Below, piece by piece: positions 1-12,795 of a DNA stretch of 64,000 nucleotides. How positions within the stretch are numbered: position 1 is the first letter of the stretch; each line of letters opens with the position of its first letter. The stretch lies in the NCBI GenBank assembly GCA_963921825.1, contig OY997594.1, forward strand, positions 13,707,001 through 13,771,000, read 5' to 3'. The translations under genes and the position numbers were made by a program. The stretch comes from Erodium maritimum. Its lineage: Eukaryota; Streptophyta; Magnoliopsida; Geraniales; Geraniaceae. Below the pieces are notes generated by a model. That model did not search any database. It saw only the letters and a list, made by a program, of their open reading frames with translations, and had not been told where the DNA came from.

Positions 1-373
1 CTTCCATATATCTTTAAACAAAAGTATATGGATTGTTCTTCGTTTAATTGACTACGCTACTTGGGCAGGTAGGAGAAATCCAAATCAATACAACAACACT
101 GATTTTGCAGCTTTTTTTTTATTGCCTGCTTTTGAATATGTTGTGGTCAATGCCCACAAACCAAAATTACGTGTCAAAATGTGGATGAACAGAATATAAA
201 GAGACTTGGTGCCAAAACTTGGCTTTCATTATAACAGAATATCTAGTGCATCAATACCCAGCTGGTAAGATGCACTTTAGGTATAAAAACTTGGGGTAAA
301 AAGAAATAAACATTCAGAAAGTTAGCAAGAATAAGAAAAGAAACACTAGTGTTAATAGAGAAGTAATGTCCAA
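1..373. other. 3' flank of the ELMO gene
   Basis: AT-rich sequence just downstream of the ELMO stop codon. It probably holds the 3' UTR and polyadenylation region of that minus-strand gene. I see no open frame, repeat or RNA gene in it. Confidence 0.5.
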
Positions 374-3300
374 TCATTTTTTCAGTAGCTTGTATGCAGG
401 TAAGTCTTTGATGGTAGAGATACCTTGTAGTTTAAGCTCTCGTTCCAACTCGTTTCTGGTAGACTTCAAAACGTCCTGAAAAAGAACGAAACCATACAAT
501 CCAAATAGAGATCATAAAATAAAACCCAACGAGCAAAATTGAGGTTAACAAGGTTACACTGAATTGCATGTAGGTGGCGTGCTGGGCAAGCCATTGGGCG
601 TCCATCATTTGAAAGGCTACACAGTACAGGTTGTCAAATGCCATGTCATCTTCCTTGAGGAGGCTCAAAAACTTGACCCCCGCTGAAGAGAGTGTCTTAT
701 CTGCAATAAGGTCTTGGATTACAAGGGAGTGTGATAATGGCCATTTCAGAATTCGTGATCCTGTTACCTGATTGAAGATCTAGCATTTGAACCAACATAA
801 AAGAAATGTTGATCCCAGATACAGCAAAGGGATATTCCCACTCAGCTCTGACTCCATCTTTTTTGTGCAACAACCGCTGGAACGACTCCTGTTGAAGAAA
901 GCCCAAATCATCACGTTGATGGATAAATATGGAAGAGCAGCACATTTGTGTATTACATAAAACAAAACAAAGCATGTGATGGGGAACACTTATGCTAAAT
1001 GAGCATTAAAGAGGACATAAAAACTTTGAGATGGATAGGGAAAGGGAAAGGGTGTAAGAGATTATTACGGTTCGACTTGACAAATGATTTTTTACTCACT
1101 AGGATGACAGGATGGAACAAGTTGCGAAAACATGAAATGTGATATGAGGCACTGATAATTTATCATTTACAATGAGAGTAGATAAATGTTATACAATGTA
1201 AACAATTTAAAGAGAAAAAAGAAAAAACAAACCGGATACTTTGTTGCAAAATATATAAGGTTCTCCAGTGATGCAAAACCTCCACCCCTTCAATTATGTC
1301 AAAACAACCCACATTAACACATATTGACAGTATAAGAGTCTGAACATTGAGCTCAGTGGGAAATACAATTTCATGTAAAACCATCACATACCTAAAATCT
1401 GTAGCAGGGTCTACACCTTGCCAACCCATCTCTTTCCATAGTTCTGTTTTGAGAGATGGAAGTTTCCTATCAGGATAAGCTAATCTCCATAATTTCCTAA
1501 GAGCATCCTGAGCTCACAAAAGCCAAAAGTTTCATCAGAATTTTAACTCCCTGCTTAATATGTGTAATAATCCCAAGATATGGGAGGACATAATAAGAGG
1601 ACATGAATCCATATTAAATAATGATTCATATCACAAGAGCAATGATACATTATGAACAATATATATAAGTAAGAAAATCAGGTCATGTATTGTCCATGCA
1701 ACACGAGTTTAGCATGTCATAATAATACAGTGAAATGGCACATACATGAACAAGGGCACAACATAAACTAGGGTAGAAAATTGACAGAAGACACATATCA
1801 TATCAAATAGAAATTTCCTCCGCATGGAGCTGCGGCCAACATTTCTTTTATGATGGAATTCCTTACATCAAAACCTCGACTGTGCACCATTGAACAGAAT
1901 AATAAAACTCTTCAACAGAGGTTCATTTCCTGCCGAGTTTTACTTATCATTCATGTTTTCTCTGTAGACTACATGTCTATTGAAGAACTCAAAGAACATG
2001 AAACAAATGACATGGTGAAAAAGTTAACGAATATCCGACAGGTCTATACGAGCATTAAACTTACCTGATGCTCCGCAAGAGAACTATTAAAGGGGGTCTG
2101 CAGCCTTTGCTTTAGGGCTCTAAGTCTTTCTGCCTGCAAATACACCAACTTACAGCATTATACAGTGGGTGATAAAAGTGTCATCTGTAAGAAGAAAAAA
2201 ACAAAGAGGCCAGAATAAGAACAATAACAAAGACCACAAGCTAGAAGATAAGTCAGAACAGCAGAAGCCAAACCTGCTGAATCATAAGATACATTAAGCA
2301 AGAAAAAAATATACTCCCACCATGGCGAAATAAGTCTCATTTTAGTATTTGCAAATACTAAGCAGTCCAGCTTTAATGCTTATATAGCATACATGTTCAA
2401 GAAGTGCAAAAAAATCTACATTATTTTAGTCAAGTCATCAACCATTCAAAATGAGTTATCAGTAGATGTACCTGTAGAGGAGTCAAAGGAGGTAAAATCA
2501 TCTTTTTAGATAATCCATTAGAGATGGAGGATGGAAAGAATAAAAACTGCCCAACAGCATATCCTGATCCAAGGACAGCATGTACTACAATGTAAAGGTA
2601 AACTCATCACTCATCATCAAACAAATGTAGGCACAACTCTATCTATAATTAATTCAGCCAAAATGGTATAAACCTTATAATATAGCATCAAATGCAAGTG
2701 AAAGTGCCTATTAATATTGAAATAAGGAAAAACTCCAGGTACTAACTATCTCCGACTTGTACATCTCAAGAACTTGTTGTTGACTTATTAGTCGATCAAA
2801 TAAGTACCCTTGACTTATGGTAATTACACAAACTAACATTTTCCGTTAAAAATGACAGAAGCGTTAGAAAAAACTCCAAGAACTAACTGTCATATGACTA
2901 TTGAACTCAAAAACTAACTGTAGACTTGTTACTTTTTGGAGTTTTTTCTAACGTTTATGTCATTTCCAACGGAAAATGTTAGTTTGTGGAATTACCATAA
3001 GTCAAGGGTACTGATATGATCGACTAATAAGTTAGCAGCAAGTTCTTGAGCGGTACAACTCGACGATAGTTAGTTCCTGGTTTTACCCCTTGAAATAATA
3101 AATGATGTCGAGCTAGGAGAGCCAAATCATGTAAGGATAGGCATACGATGCACCCAAACATTATGAGTGTATTACCAACTTGCATGGGTTCCTAGGTCGT
3201 TGTTACTATTTGTTCATTGTTGGGGCAAATGCATCTATAGATTTAACAAAGGTAGGTGTAGAATCTAATACAATGACTTGCTCTTCTGATCACCATAATA

Positions 3301-3661
3301 AGTATATAAGAATTACTGGAAACTAAGAAAAGCAAAGGAATAGCACACCGATCCAATGTGCCCACTGCATGACTAATTGCAAAATTATTAAGGTCCAATG
3401 GAGACTCCAAGTCCTCGGTCCAGCCCAGATACCTTTGAGTACCTGCATCTACGATACAGCAAAAAAAAAGAAATGAAACACTAGCAACATGACATGATAA
3501 TCAAGCTGAGGAAAGGCGCTGACCTTAGAATGGGTACCATCTAAAATAGGATCATGATTCCCCAGAAGAGGTTCATTCAAACAATGGCCATCAGAGGAAT
3601 GATGATAATGCTCACTACTTCTCACACCAACATCCCCTGGGAAGAGCGTCCTTGATGTCAT
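374..3661 (-). CDS. ELMO/CED-12 domain-containing protein (9 coding exons, 316 aa)
   Basis: Coding exons, in genome order, are 374-475, 558-700, 768-888, 1233-1287, 1392-1507, 2065-2133, 2472-2584, 3349-3442 and 3524-3661. They sum to 951 nt (316 codons plus stop) with GT/AG borders and matching phases. The start at 3661 gives MTSRTLFPGDVG, and the N-terminal part has the plant-typical NEPLLGNHDP. The ELMO domain (PF04727) fills roughly residues 115-300, with LRKLWRLAYPDRKLPSLK, KEMGWQGVDPATDFR, GGGFASLENLIYFA, AEWEYPFAVSGINISFML, AFDNLYCVAFQMMDAQWL and a C-terminal TRNELERELKLQ helix followed by KDLPAYKLL. Animal ELMO proteins work with DOCK exchange factors on Rac; ELMOD proteins act as Arf/Arl GAPs. 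The plant members are stand-alone ELMO proteins with poorly known roles. It looks whole. A MITE lies in the intron between 2584 and 3349. Confidence 0.93.
2726..3089. mobile_element. Mutator-type MITE with long inverted arms, in an ELMO intron
   Basis: The element is 364 bp and folds back on itself. The left arm (GGAAAAACTCCAGGTACTAA...) matches the reverse complement of the right arm (GGGGTAAAACCAGGAACTAA...) over about 170 bp, leaving a short loop. A perfect 9 bp direct repeat TTGAAATAA flanks it (2717-2725 and 3090-3098), the target length used by Mutator-like transposases. It has no coding capacity. The hairpin could be transcribed with the host intron. Confidence 0.85.
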
Positions 3662-4100
3662 AAATCCAGTCTCCTATGCTAGCCCAACAAATGAGGGACC
3701 ATAATTGAAAATTTATTCACCAGCTCCCACCCCAATTGATACAACTAACAACGACAACCATTACAATTGATTGAACATGCATTTCACAATCAACCCTAAA
3801 AACCCAGAACACAACCAACATATATCATTGATTCCAAAAAAGAAAGTTGAACGAACCTTGAATGCGGAAATGGGAAAGGATCGAGATTCACAAAAACCCT
3901 TTTACTAGGCACGCGTGTATGTATCAATATCAATTCGGGAAAAACAAAAGCTCGATCGGCACGGAAGATGCAGAAACCTCCGGGCCTGAGCGAGAGATCG
4001 AATTGGTGATTGATCAGGACTTCGATTCAAAATGTATACAGTATTATTAGATGTATATAAGTATATGCAATGAATCGATGAACACGGTGCTTCTGGTTCT
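3662..4100 (-). promoter_or_regulatory. 5' leader and proximal promoter of the ELMO gene
   Basis: Reading the minus strand, a likely 3' splice site (GGGCTAG then CATAGGAGAC) lies about 20 bases before the ATG, and a likely 5' splice site (CATTCAAG/GTTCG) lies near 3858. This suggests a non-coding first exon above about 3859 and a leader intron of roughly 180 bp. The transcription start is not identified. Short open frames on the opposite strand here look accidental. Confidence 0.45.
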
Positions 4101-4429
4101 AGGGTTCTAATGATCTCAATGTTGGGGCCCTCGAAGATCTGGATTCTCTGTGAACAGAGAAGGATCTATTCGACGGACAAAGAGGTTCCAACGTTTTCGT
4201 ACGCTTTTTGGAGTGCCAACGACGAGGGCCGTTTGGACCACTCGCAAAATCTAGCGTGTTTGGTTATTGGAATAGATAAACCCATCCAAGAAGACAGCAA
4301 TTCTTTTGTTCGGAACTTTTTTGCTTATTCTCATTCGGCCCCCTGACTTTTTTGTTTGTTTCATAAGTCCCCCTTCACTCGTGTCAAATTAACAGCAGAC
4401 CCTCGTGTGATTGATTGAGGGAAATTCGA
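4101..4429. other. Spacer between the ELMO promoter and the Copia fossil
   Basis: Upstream flank of the ELMO gene up to the point where Copia-like sequence becomes recognisable. It has a small plus-strand frame with no family features. I see no other structure. Confidence 0.4.
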
Positions 4430-6825
4430 TACCGACAGGCTTCGAACTGTGGTTGCCGAAACAAAGCATATTAATTCAACAACTTGTAAAATTGTAAAAG
4501 AACGATAGGCCATGTGCAATCTCTAACATCTTGAAGGCGTTTACATTATATACAGAGACTTTTTAATACTAGCATACGATATATCATTGTATAAAATATT
4601 AAAAAATCTCATATCCAACGTTAAATTTCTATCATTCCTTGTCCAACACATGAATAGATTCAATTTGCCTACTGAAAGTAGGTATGCAATATACATTGTT
4701 CAACACAAAAACTAGACCACTAGGCAAAAAAAGACTAATGGAACCTACAACAGTCACTACAACTCTGGTTTTGTTGCCCACTCTGAGGTCCACCTCGTCC
4801 TTCTTTAAGCTTCTCCTACTTTCCAACCACTGCACATTGATACATATGTGAGATTCAACCTCGGTATCTAATACCCGTGAATCCTTGGAAATAGTGAGAT
4901 GTAGCTCAATAAAGAAATACTTGATGAAGGCACAGTCTCACCGCCCTTTTTCAGATCATCTAGAAATTTCCGATAGTCTCGTTTTCAATCTTAAGACTCA
5001 ATCGATTAAGATGTTTGAGACGCCCCTTCATTTTTAGGACATGAGGACCTACGGAGCCTCATGTTGACAACTTGCAGGATATAAGTTTATTAAAGACATT
5101 GTATCATACGATACATGCCCTTCCTTTGTACATAGTCTTTATCATGCCCATCATTTCATATGGGTCATCAGACTACTCCATAAACTGCTCCTGGAGTTTA
5201 CTCTCCATGCAGCCCAGCATAATACACGCCACATCGATAGATACACTAAGGTGCTCTTGGTATGCATCCTTAACGGCCCTTGCGGAGTTATTAGCTGGCT
5301 CCTCAAGGATAGCCTTGTTAAGGTCATACTCTTTGCGTTCAAGTTTGATGACTATCCTCAAATTTCTGTCTCATTCCAGATAGTTTGTCTCATTAAACTT
5401 GACCTTGTCAAGAATTGTTTTCAACGACAAACTACTATTGTTCGTTGAAGCATTTTCCATCTGATCTACGTGACAAACAAATTTAATTAGTAAACTGAAT
5501 AAGTTTTATGAAGATCGAGTTTAAACACCAACCATTCGATTCTAAACTTTTAGAATCTAAAAACCAAGATCCCTGATTCACTCGATCAAGTTGAACGAAG
5601 GCTCACCACTCAATCAAGATATGTAGGTAGCTTCCCGTCCAATCATATTCAATGTGACTCTTGGCTAGGGTGTGTACTTAAGTACATGGATTACCCCATT
5701 TGATACCCTAGCTCAACCCTGACTGAGAATCGTAGTCGGGTACACCAATTTTCAACTATGGTCCGTCACTATGTAGGTGATCCGGTAAGGCGCACTACAC
5801 CCACATATGTCGTCCAAACCTACTAGCCTGCTTTCTCATGGATGCTCCGCTAAGGTGCACGACACTCATAGGACGGAGTGATAGTAAGGTGTTGATAATT
5901 GGGAAGTACTTGACATGAACCGTTTTTACTTGTCCGATTGTGTTTAAAACTTTAGGAACATCCTAGATGCGATGAGCATGCTCGGAATATAAAGTTAAGC
6001 CGACAACTCTAACAAACATTTAGAATTACTCATGCAAAACTAAACCAACCATAAATCGATGAATGTGAACATAAAAGCCCCCTAAACTAACTCTCACTCG
6101 CTTCTTGAGCTCCATCGACTCCAAGTCGATGCAAAAACCCGAAAAACCACCGATTGATCTTTATCGCTCTTTCTTCGTCTTAAGAAAAAGATTACAATTG
6201 AATACATGCCTCGCAGGTCAGGAAATAATAATCATTACAAATAAGTGGTAGGAAGACCACACCTCGAAAATTAATTACACGTTATTACTGATGTTTTGCA
6301 GACCGTGTAAAACAATAAATATTAAAACGAGCTTGGGGTATTACGTGCACCATGCCAACATCACATCGCACAAGATGTTATAAGTCAAGCATGTTATCAT
6401 ATAACATGTGAATTTCCGGTTTTAAGTAATCGCCAAGTCTCGAAATTTTTTAATACTCGGTTTATCGAAATCGTTCAAAAATGAAACTTTTAAACGTTTG
6501 CTTTTTTGAGCTTGTCAAGACGAATATAAACTTGTCATGACTAACTAAACGGTTTGGCCTCAATTTTCCAACCATCCAAGGTCACGTCTCGGCCTAGCTC
6601 CGTCCAACAGATCCCCGTTCGGTCACGAGTTCGGCTCCCCGAGAGTTCCGCTTCCGTGAACCAAAAAATCAAACTTAAAAAAACATATTTGAATAATCTT
6701 TTAAAATTACAGTTTTCATGGCAACAACTCATAAGCAATAATTTAAAACATGTTATCAAACAATATGCAAAAATCAAACAAAACCGAAACTACAAGCAAA
6801 CTATTGTGAATCCTGGAGGTAGCAT

Positions 6826-6838
6826 GGCTTTGATACCA
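6826..6838 (-). other. Primer-binding site of Copia fossil A
   Basis: On the minus strand, TGGTATCAAAGCC follows the LTR end (CCCAACA) after one base. It is close to the complement of the plant initiator tRNA-Met 3' end. This fixes the element's orientation and LTR border. Confidence 0.7.
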
Positions 6839-6839
6839 C

Positions 6840-7755
6840 TGTTGGGTCTCGTTGGAGAGTATGAACATATAATCGTAACGGAAGTAAACAACTCAAGACC
6901 ATGCTTAAAATACTACCATAATTAGATTCACAAAACAAAACCGAAATCACCATTTCTTACCAAATCAAGAACATCGGGCTTAAATCTCCAAGACACCTAC
7001 GTATACTCCTAGGAATCAAAGCCACGTAGTTCTAAGCTTAGAGTACTCAAGAACACAAAAAATGGAGGAGGGGAAAAGCTTGGCCGAAACTTTGGGGAAG
7101 ACACGAGAGCTCTTGCTCTTCTTTTGTGTGTTATCTCTCTTATGTTGATAAGGATGACACTTATATCATGTAATCCCATCAACATAATAAATTTTTACTA
7201 TATTAGGGCAAGGATGGTACAAAGTATTTAGAAGTTGGTAGAGAGTTGGTGGATTGAGGGTCGCCAACTACCTAATTAGTTAGAATCATTTAGTTAAGAC
7301 TTAACCAGTTGGTTCCTTGGGCCTTTGGTGGCATGGGTCTTTCATGGGCTTCTTGGATGGGCCACATGGCCCACTCCCAATGAGGTCTTGTGACGCGTTC
7401 ATCGTCTCCAACCCTTTCCATTCTGGATATGTCCAACATTATCCGATGAGATCGTTCCCAAGACTCCAAGTCTTGTCTCAATCTGTAATATCCTAATCAC
7501 TTAAGGCTTATGACCCAAAATCCAGTTTTGGTCATATAACGAGACTTAGTATTGTCTTACACTACATAATGAATCGGCCCTTTGTCAATTCTAACCTTTT
7601 TTGTCGTCTCTATCATTATCCTTTTATCGTTGATACCCTGATTGAGATAAGGCATAGAGTCGGCATTCTTATTATTATCAATCACTGTTCCTTGATATGT
7701 GAGATAACTGAATATCTGATACCTAGTATCATGTGCATCACCATGCTATTCTTTC
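6840..7755 (-). repeat. Copia A LTR, distal piece
   Basis: This is the R/U5-side part of the split 5' LTR of Copia fossil A. Its end near the insertion (ATTCTTTC) resumes at 17672 on the far side of the Ty3 element. The sequence is alignable by eye to the diverged LTR copy at 47928-49511. Confidence 0.7.
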
Positions 7756-9410
7756 TGTAATAACCACTCCCGGTCAACGCTAGTCAAACCTGCGAAACAC
7801 AGGAAAATTTAAAAAATTTAAGACAGACACTTAATTTAACCTAAATTGACCCCGAGGGTCATACCGGACTTGAGTTGACCCCGTTATCGACCAAAATGAG
7901 TTCCGGGGGACTCAGAGCAACTTTCTGATCAATTTGGAGAATGTTGACTTTTCGCTGGAAAAGTCAACCGAGCGACGTTTTGGTCTATTCGAGGACCGTT
8001 TTGAATCCAAAAAGCTTAGCCGTCGTCGCAGCGGTCTTAGTTGAGCCGTTTCCTTGTAGCCCGTGAAGTTTCGTAATTTCTTGGAAAAAGTGCCCGTTCG
8101 GGGCCCGAAACGTCCGAATTTCGCGAATCTGATAGGAAAATGTCTCTAGATATTTTTCAAAAAGGTGTGGGACCCACTTGACACTTGTCCAAAATGTGGT
8201 GGTGTTAGGTTTATGGGGTAAAACAAAGGAAGACTTGAATGGTAGTTTTGTAAATAAGGAAAGTTAGTGTTAGTTTTGTAAATAAGGAAAGTGTGTTGTT
8301 TTAAAACAAAACAAAAGGTAAGACTAAGTGGTGTATCTCGGCCATTTTGACAAAAAATGAGAGGTAGCAGAGAGAGAAAGTGGAGAGAAGAAAGAGAAGG
8401 AGAAAAGTGTTGGAGTTTTGATATTTCCCGACTATCCAACCGGTGGATCGTCTCAACGATCAAGGAATCGAGCTCCCACCGTCATTCCCTACGGTGAAAA
8501 CCTAACCGATTTTCATTTTGGAACATTTGAATTTTAGGGTGTGAGTTTAAATGGTTTGTTTAAGGTTGGGTTGAGGTTTGAGGTTCGTTAGGAACGTTTT
8601 GGGGCGAAAAGAAATGTTTTCCCTTGATGGCTGAGTGGGGCCCACATGCTCGGGTGATCGGGTTTAGTGCTCGGGAGGTTTAAAACATCCCCCAGACCAT
8701 TTATCCTTAACCGAATCGAAAATTGGAATTAAATTGGAGAAGTTGTAATTAACGGGTTTTAGAAACTTTAAACGTTAATTAATTGACTCGGAATTCGGAA
8801 TTCGATTCCGTCAAGTGCTTTGGGTTCCTTGAATTATTCTAAGACCGTAGAAACGAAAACGGGAATTTTTGGAGCCCCAGAAGGGCATTTACAAAACCCG
8901 TGCAGATTCGCCATGTCGGGCGAATCGGGCCTTTGTGAGTCATTTATCGACAATGTCAAGAAATTGGGAAGTTTGGGAGTGATCGACATTATCGGGGTTA
9001 CGTTTGGGCGTTGAGTTTATTAAATTTCAGCTTATTTCCTGCGAGTTAAAGTGCATTAAAAATTGTGTTCTTTTAGATCGTGCCACGGACCGAGGCAAGG
9101 GAAAGCTGGGTGAGTGACTGAGATCATCACCGGAGCTCGTTGGTTGGGTTTTGGGAGAACACGCATGAGGTAGGAAAAAGTAGCCGGATCTCGGCCCTGA
9201 CTAAGGAAAGTTAACAGTAGAATTGCATGTGACACCGGGGTGTCGTGGGTTAAGTAGGTTTGTCGAATATTAGAAAGGCATGATACGGGAATGTAGCGTT
9301 TATGAAAAAAGCATGTGACACTTAGTAGTGTCGTAGGAACAGAGAACTTAACGATATTAGAATTACTGGAGGCATATGACCATGCCCGGAGGTTGACTGT
9401 TTAATTTACG

Positions 9411-10095
9411 TCTTGGGTGGCCATGAGGGCCCGTGTTATTATTGTTGAGTTTGGGTGGCCATGAGAGCCCGTGTTATTATTGTTGAGTTTGGGTGGCCAT
9501 GAGAGCCCGTGTTATTATTGTTGAGTTTGGGTGGCTATGAGAGCCCGTGTTATTATTGTCGAGTCTTGGGTGGCCATGAGAGCCCGTAGTATTATTATTG
9601 GTGTTTTGGGTGGCCGTGAGTGCCCGTGGGGTTGTGAACCCGTACTTTACCGTTGGTGTCTTGGGTGGCCATGAGGGCCCGTTGGGTTGTCGAACCCGTG
9701 TTACTTTAGTATTGGTGTCTTGGGTGGCCGTGAGTGCCATTGGGTTGTTGAACCCGTGTTGCTTTATTGCTGGTGTCTTGAGTGGTCGTGAGTGTCGTGG
9801 GGTTGTTGAGCCCGTGAGTTATTGTTGGTGTGTCTTGAGTGGCCGTGAGTGCCGTGGGGTTGTTGAGCCCGTGAGTTACTGTTGGTGCGTCTTGGGTGGT
9901 CGTGAGTGCCGTGGGGTTGTTGAGCCCGTGAGTTACTGTTGGTGTGTCTTGGGAGGCCGTGAGTGCCCGTGGGGTTGTTGAGCCCGTGAGTTACTGTTGG
10001 TGTGTCTTGGGTGGCCGTGAGTGCCCGTGAATGGTTTGGGGTTGTTGAGTCCGTGTTTTACTGTTGGTGTCTTATGTGGCCATGAGTGCCTGTGG
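9411..10095 (+). repeat. Tandem array of 38-60 bp units in the 5' LTR
   Basis: The first units are about 38 bp with core TTTGGGTGGCCATGAGAGCC. Further right the unit grows to roughly 57 bp by adding a GGGGTTGTTGAGCCCGTGAG segment. About a dozen units are present. The array makes fortuitous open frames on both strands. Confidence 0.85.
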
Positions 10096-10195
10096 AGTGT
10101 TGAACTGGTCTTGTTACTGGTTGTTGAACTCGCTTGCGATTGTGATTGTGATTGTGATTGTGATTGTGCTTGTAATTGTGGTTGCGGATCCCAGT

Positions 10196-10502
10196 AGGTT
10201 GCAAGCATTCTTTGGCTGGCCTGACCAAGTTTGAGTATCAACAGGTTGCAAGCATTCTTTGGCTGGCCTGACACAGTTTGAGTATCAACAAGTTGCAAGC
10301 ATTCTTTGGCTGGCCTGACACAATTTGAGTATCAACAGGTTGCAAGCATTCTTTGGCTGGCCTGACACAGTTTGAGTATCAACAGGTTGCAAGCATTCTT
10401 TGGCTGACCTGGTCCGAGTTTGAGTATCAACAGGTTGCAAGCATTCTTTGGCTGACCTGGTCCGAGTTTGAGTATCACAGGTTGTAAGCATTCTTTGGCT
10501 AG
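10196..10502 (+). repeat. 47 bp tandem array in the 5' LTR (about 6.7 copies)
   Basis: The unit begins GGTTGCAAGCATTCTTTGGC and continues with a CTGACACAGTTTGAGTATC segment. I count six full copies and a partial seventh. The matching array in the 3' LTR has about 9.7 copies. Confidence 0.88.
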
Positions 10503-10548
10503 CATGATCCGTGTTCGTGTGAGTGGGAGAGGTTACTGAGCAGCTGGT

Positions 10549-10631
10549 ATGCGATCCTTTGTGATCTTGTTTGGTGTGCGATCCTTTGTGATCTTGTTTG
10601 GTGTGCGATCCTTTGTGATCTTGTTTGGTGT
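10549..10631 (+). repeat. 27 bp triple repeat in the 5' LTR
   Basis: Three head-to-tail copies of a 27 bp unit that contains GCGATCCTTTGTGATCTTG. The same three copies occur in the 3' LTR. Confidence 0.85.
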
Positions 10632-11146
10632 TGCGTAACTTTCGTTTGAGTCCTTGGAAGAGGTCGTGATCGTTGTGTCGGGTCTACTTTACGTGTCAGG
10701 GTGTCGAGTTGGTCAAGGAAGGTAACTGTGGGTTTGTGTTCAGTCGGAGTACTTGGGTTGGGGACAGTGATCCCCGGAGTTGAGTTTGTTGTGGGTGTTA
10801 CCGGCATTGTTTGCTAATTATGCCGTAGTCAGTCTGTTATCTGTGGTGGTGAGCGAACGCTCACCCCTAGCTGCTTTTCCTACAGGTACTGATCACAGGA
10901 CGGACTAGGTGAGCTCTCGAAGCTTGTGGAGCTAGGAGCGGAGTCCGGGTTTTTGTCTTTTGAGTCTAGTGACGGATACCTTGTACTTTTGTCCACGTGT
11001 TGGGACATATTTTTAAGTTGTAAATATTATTCTGATTAATTAAATGGAGATTTTAAAGTGTTTATCCAAAACAGGTTTCATTGTTTTATTATTTTAAAAT
11101 GTTCACATTCCAGGTTCGGTTTTACTGAATTTGGGGCGTGACAGCT

Positions 11147-11158
11147 TGGTATCAGAGC
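11147..11158 (+). other. Primer-binding site of the Ty3 element
   Basis: TGGTATCAGAGC, three bases after the 5' LTR end, is the exact complement of the plant initiator tRNA-Met 3' end. Confidence 0.88.
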
Positions 11159-11784
11159 TCGAGGTTTTACACCTCGGACTGTCCGTCAATTAGGTGGGGA
11201 GGGTCGAGTCAGTGTAGACCCGTAGTGTTATGAGTCCTGGTTGGGATTGTGTGTATGTGCAGTGTTTTATTGCTGGCTTGCTGATTGTTGTTGCTGCTTG
11301 AAACGTTTTTAAGCTGTCGCGGGTCGATTCAGGAGCGCTCATGTAGTCGAACGTGACGGTGCTGACATCAAGTCGGTACAATGTAGTTCGGGGACGCCTG
11401 GACCGGGTTGTGACTGCGTGATGTCAAGTCTGAGGTTTTAAAATAAAAAGGGGAAAGTTTTGGAATTGGTAGGCCCGGTGGGCGTGTCTTGATTTTGTTT
11501 GACGTCGTGGGCGTTTGTGTTTGACTTTGATTGGCCCGGTGGGCGTGGTTCGGTGTTGGTTGGCCCGGTGGGCGTGTATTGTTGTTACTCGGCCATGTTG
11601 GCTTGTGTTTGAGGTCGGTCTTGAGTTGCCGTACTTGTGTTATGTGTTTGGTGGTCGTTTGTCTGCGACGTACTAGTGTACGGGTCGCTATTAGCCGGAA
11701 AAGTTACGAATACCCTAGGGTAGACATAGTGGGTGTAAGTAGTGCGAAATCATTACCACTACATTATCGGGGTCACTAGTTTGG

Positions 11785-12060
11785 CCCGGTAGGTGGAATG
11801 GGACGGTTTGGTTGCCGGCCCGGTAAGGGGCCCGGTAGGTATTGGTTGCCGGCCCGGTAAGGGGTCCGGTAGGTATTGGTTGCCGGCCCAGTAAGGGGTC
11901 TGGATGGTATCAAGCGCCGGCCCGGTAAGGGGCCCGGCAGGTATTGGACGCCGGCCCGGTATGGGGCCCGGCAGGTTTTGGGTTCCGGCCCGGTAGGGGG
12001 CACGGCCCGGCCAGGTTACCGGCCCGGAGGGTGGCATGGCAGGGGTCGTGTGCCGGCCTG
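11785..12060 (+). repeat. GC-rich array in the Ty3 element's leader
   Basis: Five to seven imperfect copies of a ~34 bp unit with core GGCCCGGTAAGGGGCCCGGT lie between the primer-binding site and gag. This is the most GC-rich stretch nearby. Neighbouring sequence (11460-11580) has more dispersed GGCCCGGTGGGCGTG motifs, so the array may have grown from them. Confidence 0.8.
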
Positions 12061-12795
12061 GTCCAGTGAGCCGTCTTCAATTTTTTTCTTTGGTTGTTTT
12101 TGTTTCATTGTGCGTTTAGGTTTGCGGTTGTGTGACTCGGTTCACGTTCGTGCGGTTTGAGCGTTGGTTTTACGTGATTGGGTCCGCGGTTGTGGGTTGT
12201 AGAGGTCGTAGGCTTGGTGCACGGTTGGGTTGTTGTTGAGTTTTTCGCTTACGTATTAGTATACTTAAGACGTTAATAGCGCGAGCAGTGGTGTTTTACT
12301 AATTTGAGGACGTGTTTCCCGTGTCGAGGCTTATCTTACTCGAGCGAGTACTTGAGGTGTTGTTAGCATGGGCGGTGGGATGTGTGGCTTCAGTTTTGTG
12401 ATGGTGGTTTGCCCAGACTAGAGTGGTAAGTTTTTGGTGCGTTACTAGTATGCCATAATCGAACGGGTGTCCGTGGAGGTGAGCATAACGCTCATCCCCT
12501 TTACTACTTTTCCCGCAAGGGACGTGTATCGAACACTGGTTTGGTTGCGGAAAGTTATAAGTAAGTGCACAAAGGACTGGATGAGGGCTTGGTGTACGTT
12601 TGTGTGGTTAAATTTGAGGTTCCGCCCACGTGGTATTATAACTAAAGTATGATTAGCGTGAACGGTGTGGCGTTTAGTAACAAGTACATTGAGGTAGACG
12701 TAGACCGTGTGAACGTTAGTGTATTCGAGCTTGTTGTCTTCATTTGAGTTTGCAAACTGAACGTTTGCGTGTGTCCGTGCAGAGAGTACTGACTT

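Larger units (their letters stand above)
7756..11143 (+). repeat. 5' LTR of the Ty3 element (3388 bp)
   Basis: It matches 14301-17671 along its length from TGTAATAACCACTCCCGG to GGGGCGTGACA. It has about 100 bp near 8270-8400 that the other LTR lacks, and fewer copies of the 47 bp tandem unit. Short open frames within it are repeats read through and not genes. Confidence 0.9.

Noticed and set aside
3862-4346. Two plus-strand frames upstream of ELMO
   Set aside because: They lie on the strand opposite the ELMO leader, lack splice or family signals, and are short.
10196-10502. Regular 47 bp direct repeats that look like a CRISPR array
   Set aside because: The units adjoin without unique spacers, lie in a plant LTR, and recur in the other LTR. 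This is a tandem satellite-like array.
9477-10807. Open frames of 60-130 codons in the Ty3 LTR
   Set aside because: They are tandem repeats read through on both strands, duplicated in the other LTR, with no protein family features.
11147-11158. tRNA-like sequence near the LTR end
   Set aside because: Only the 3' complement of initiator tRNA-Met is present; it is a primer-binding site and not a tRNA gene.
11759-12160. Pro/Gly-rich frames over the GC-rich array
   Set aside because: Several frames on both strands are open only because of the repeated GC-rich unit.
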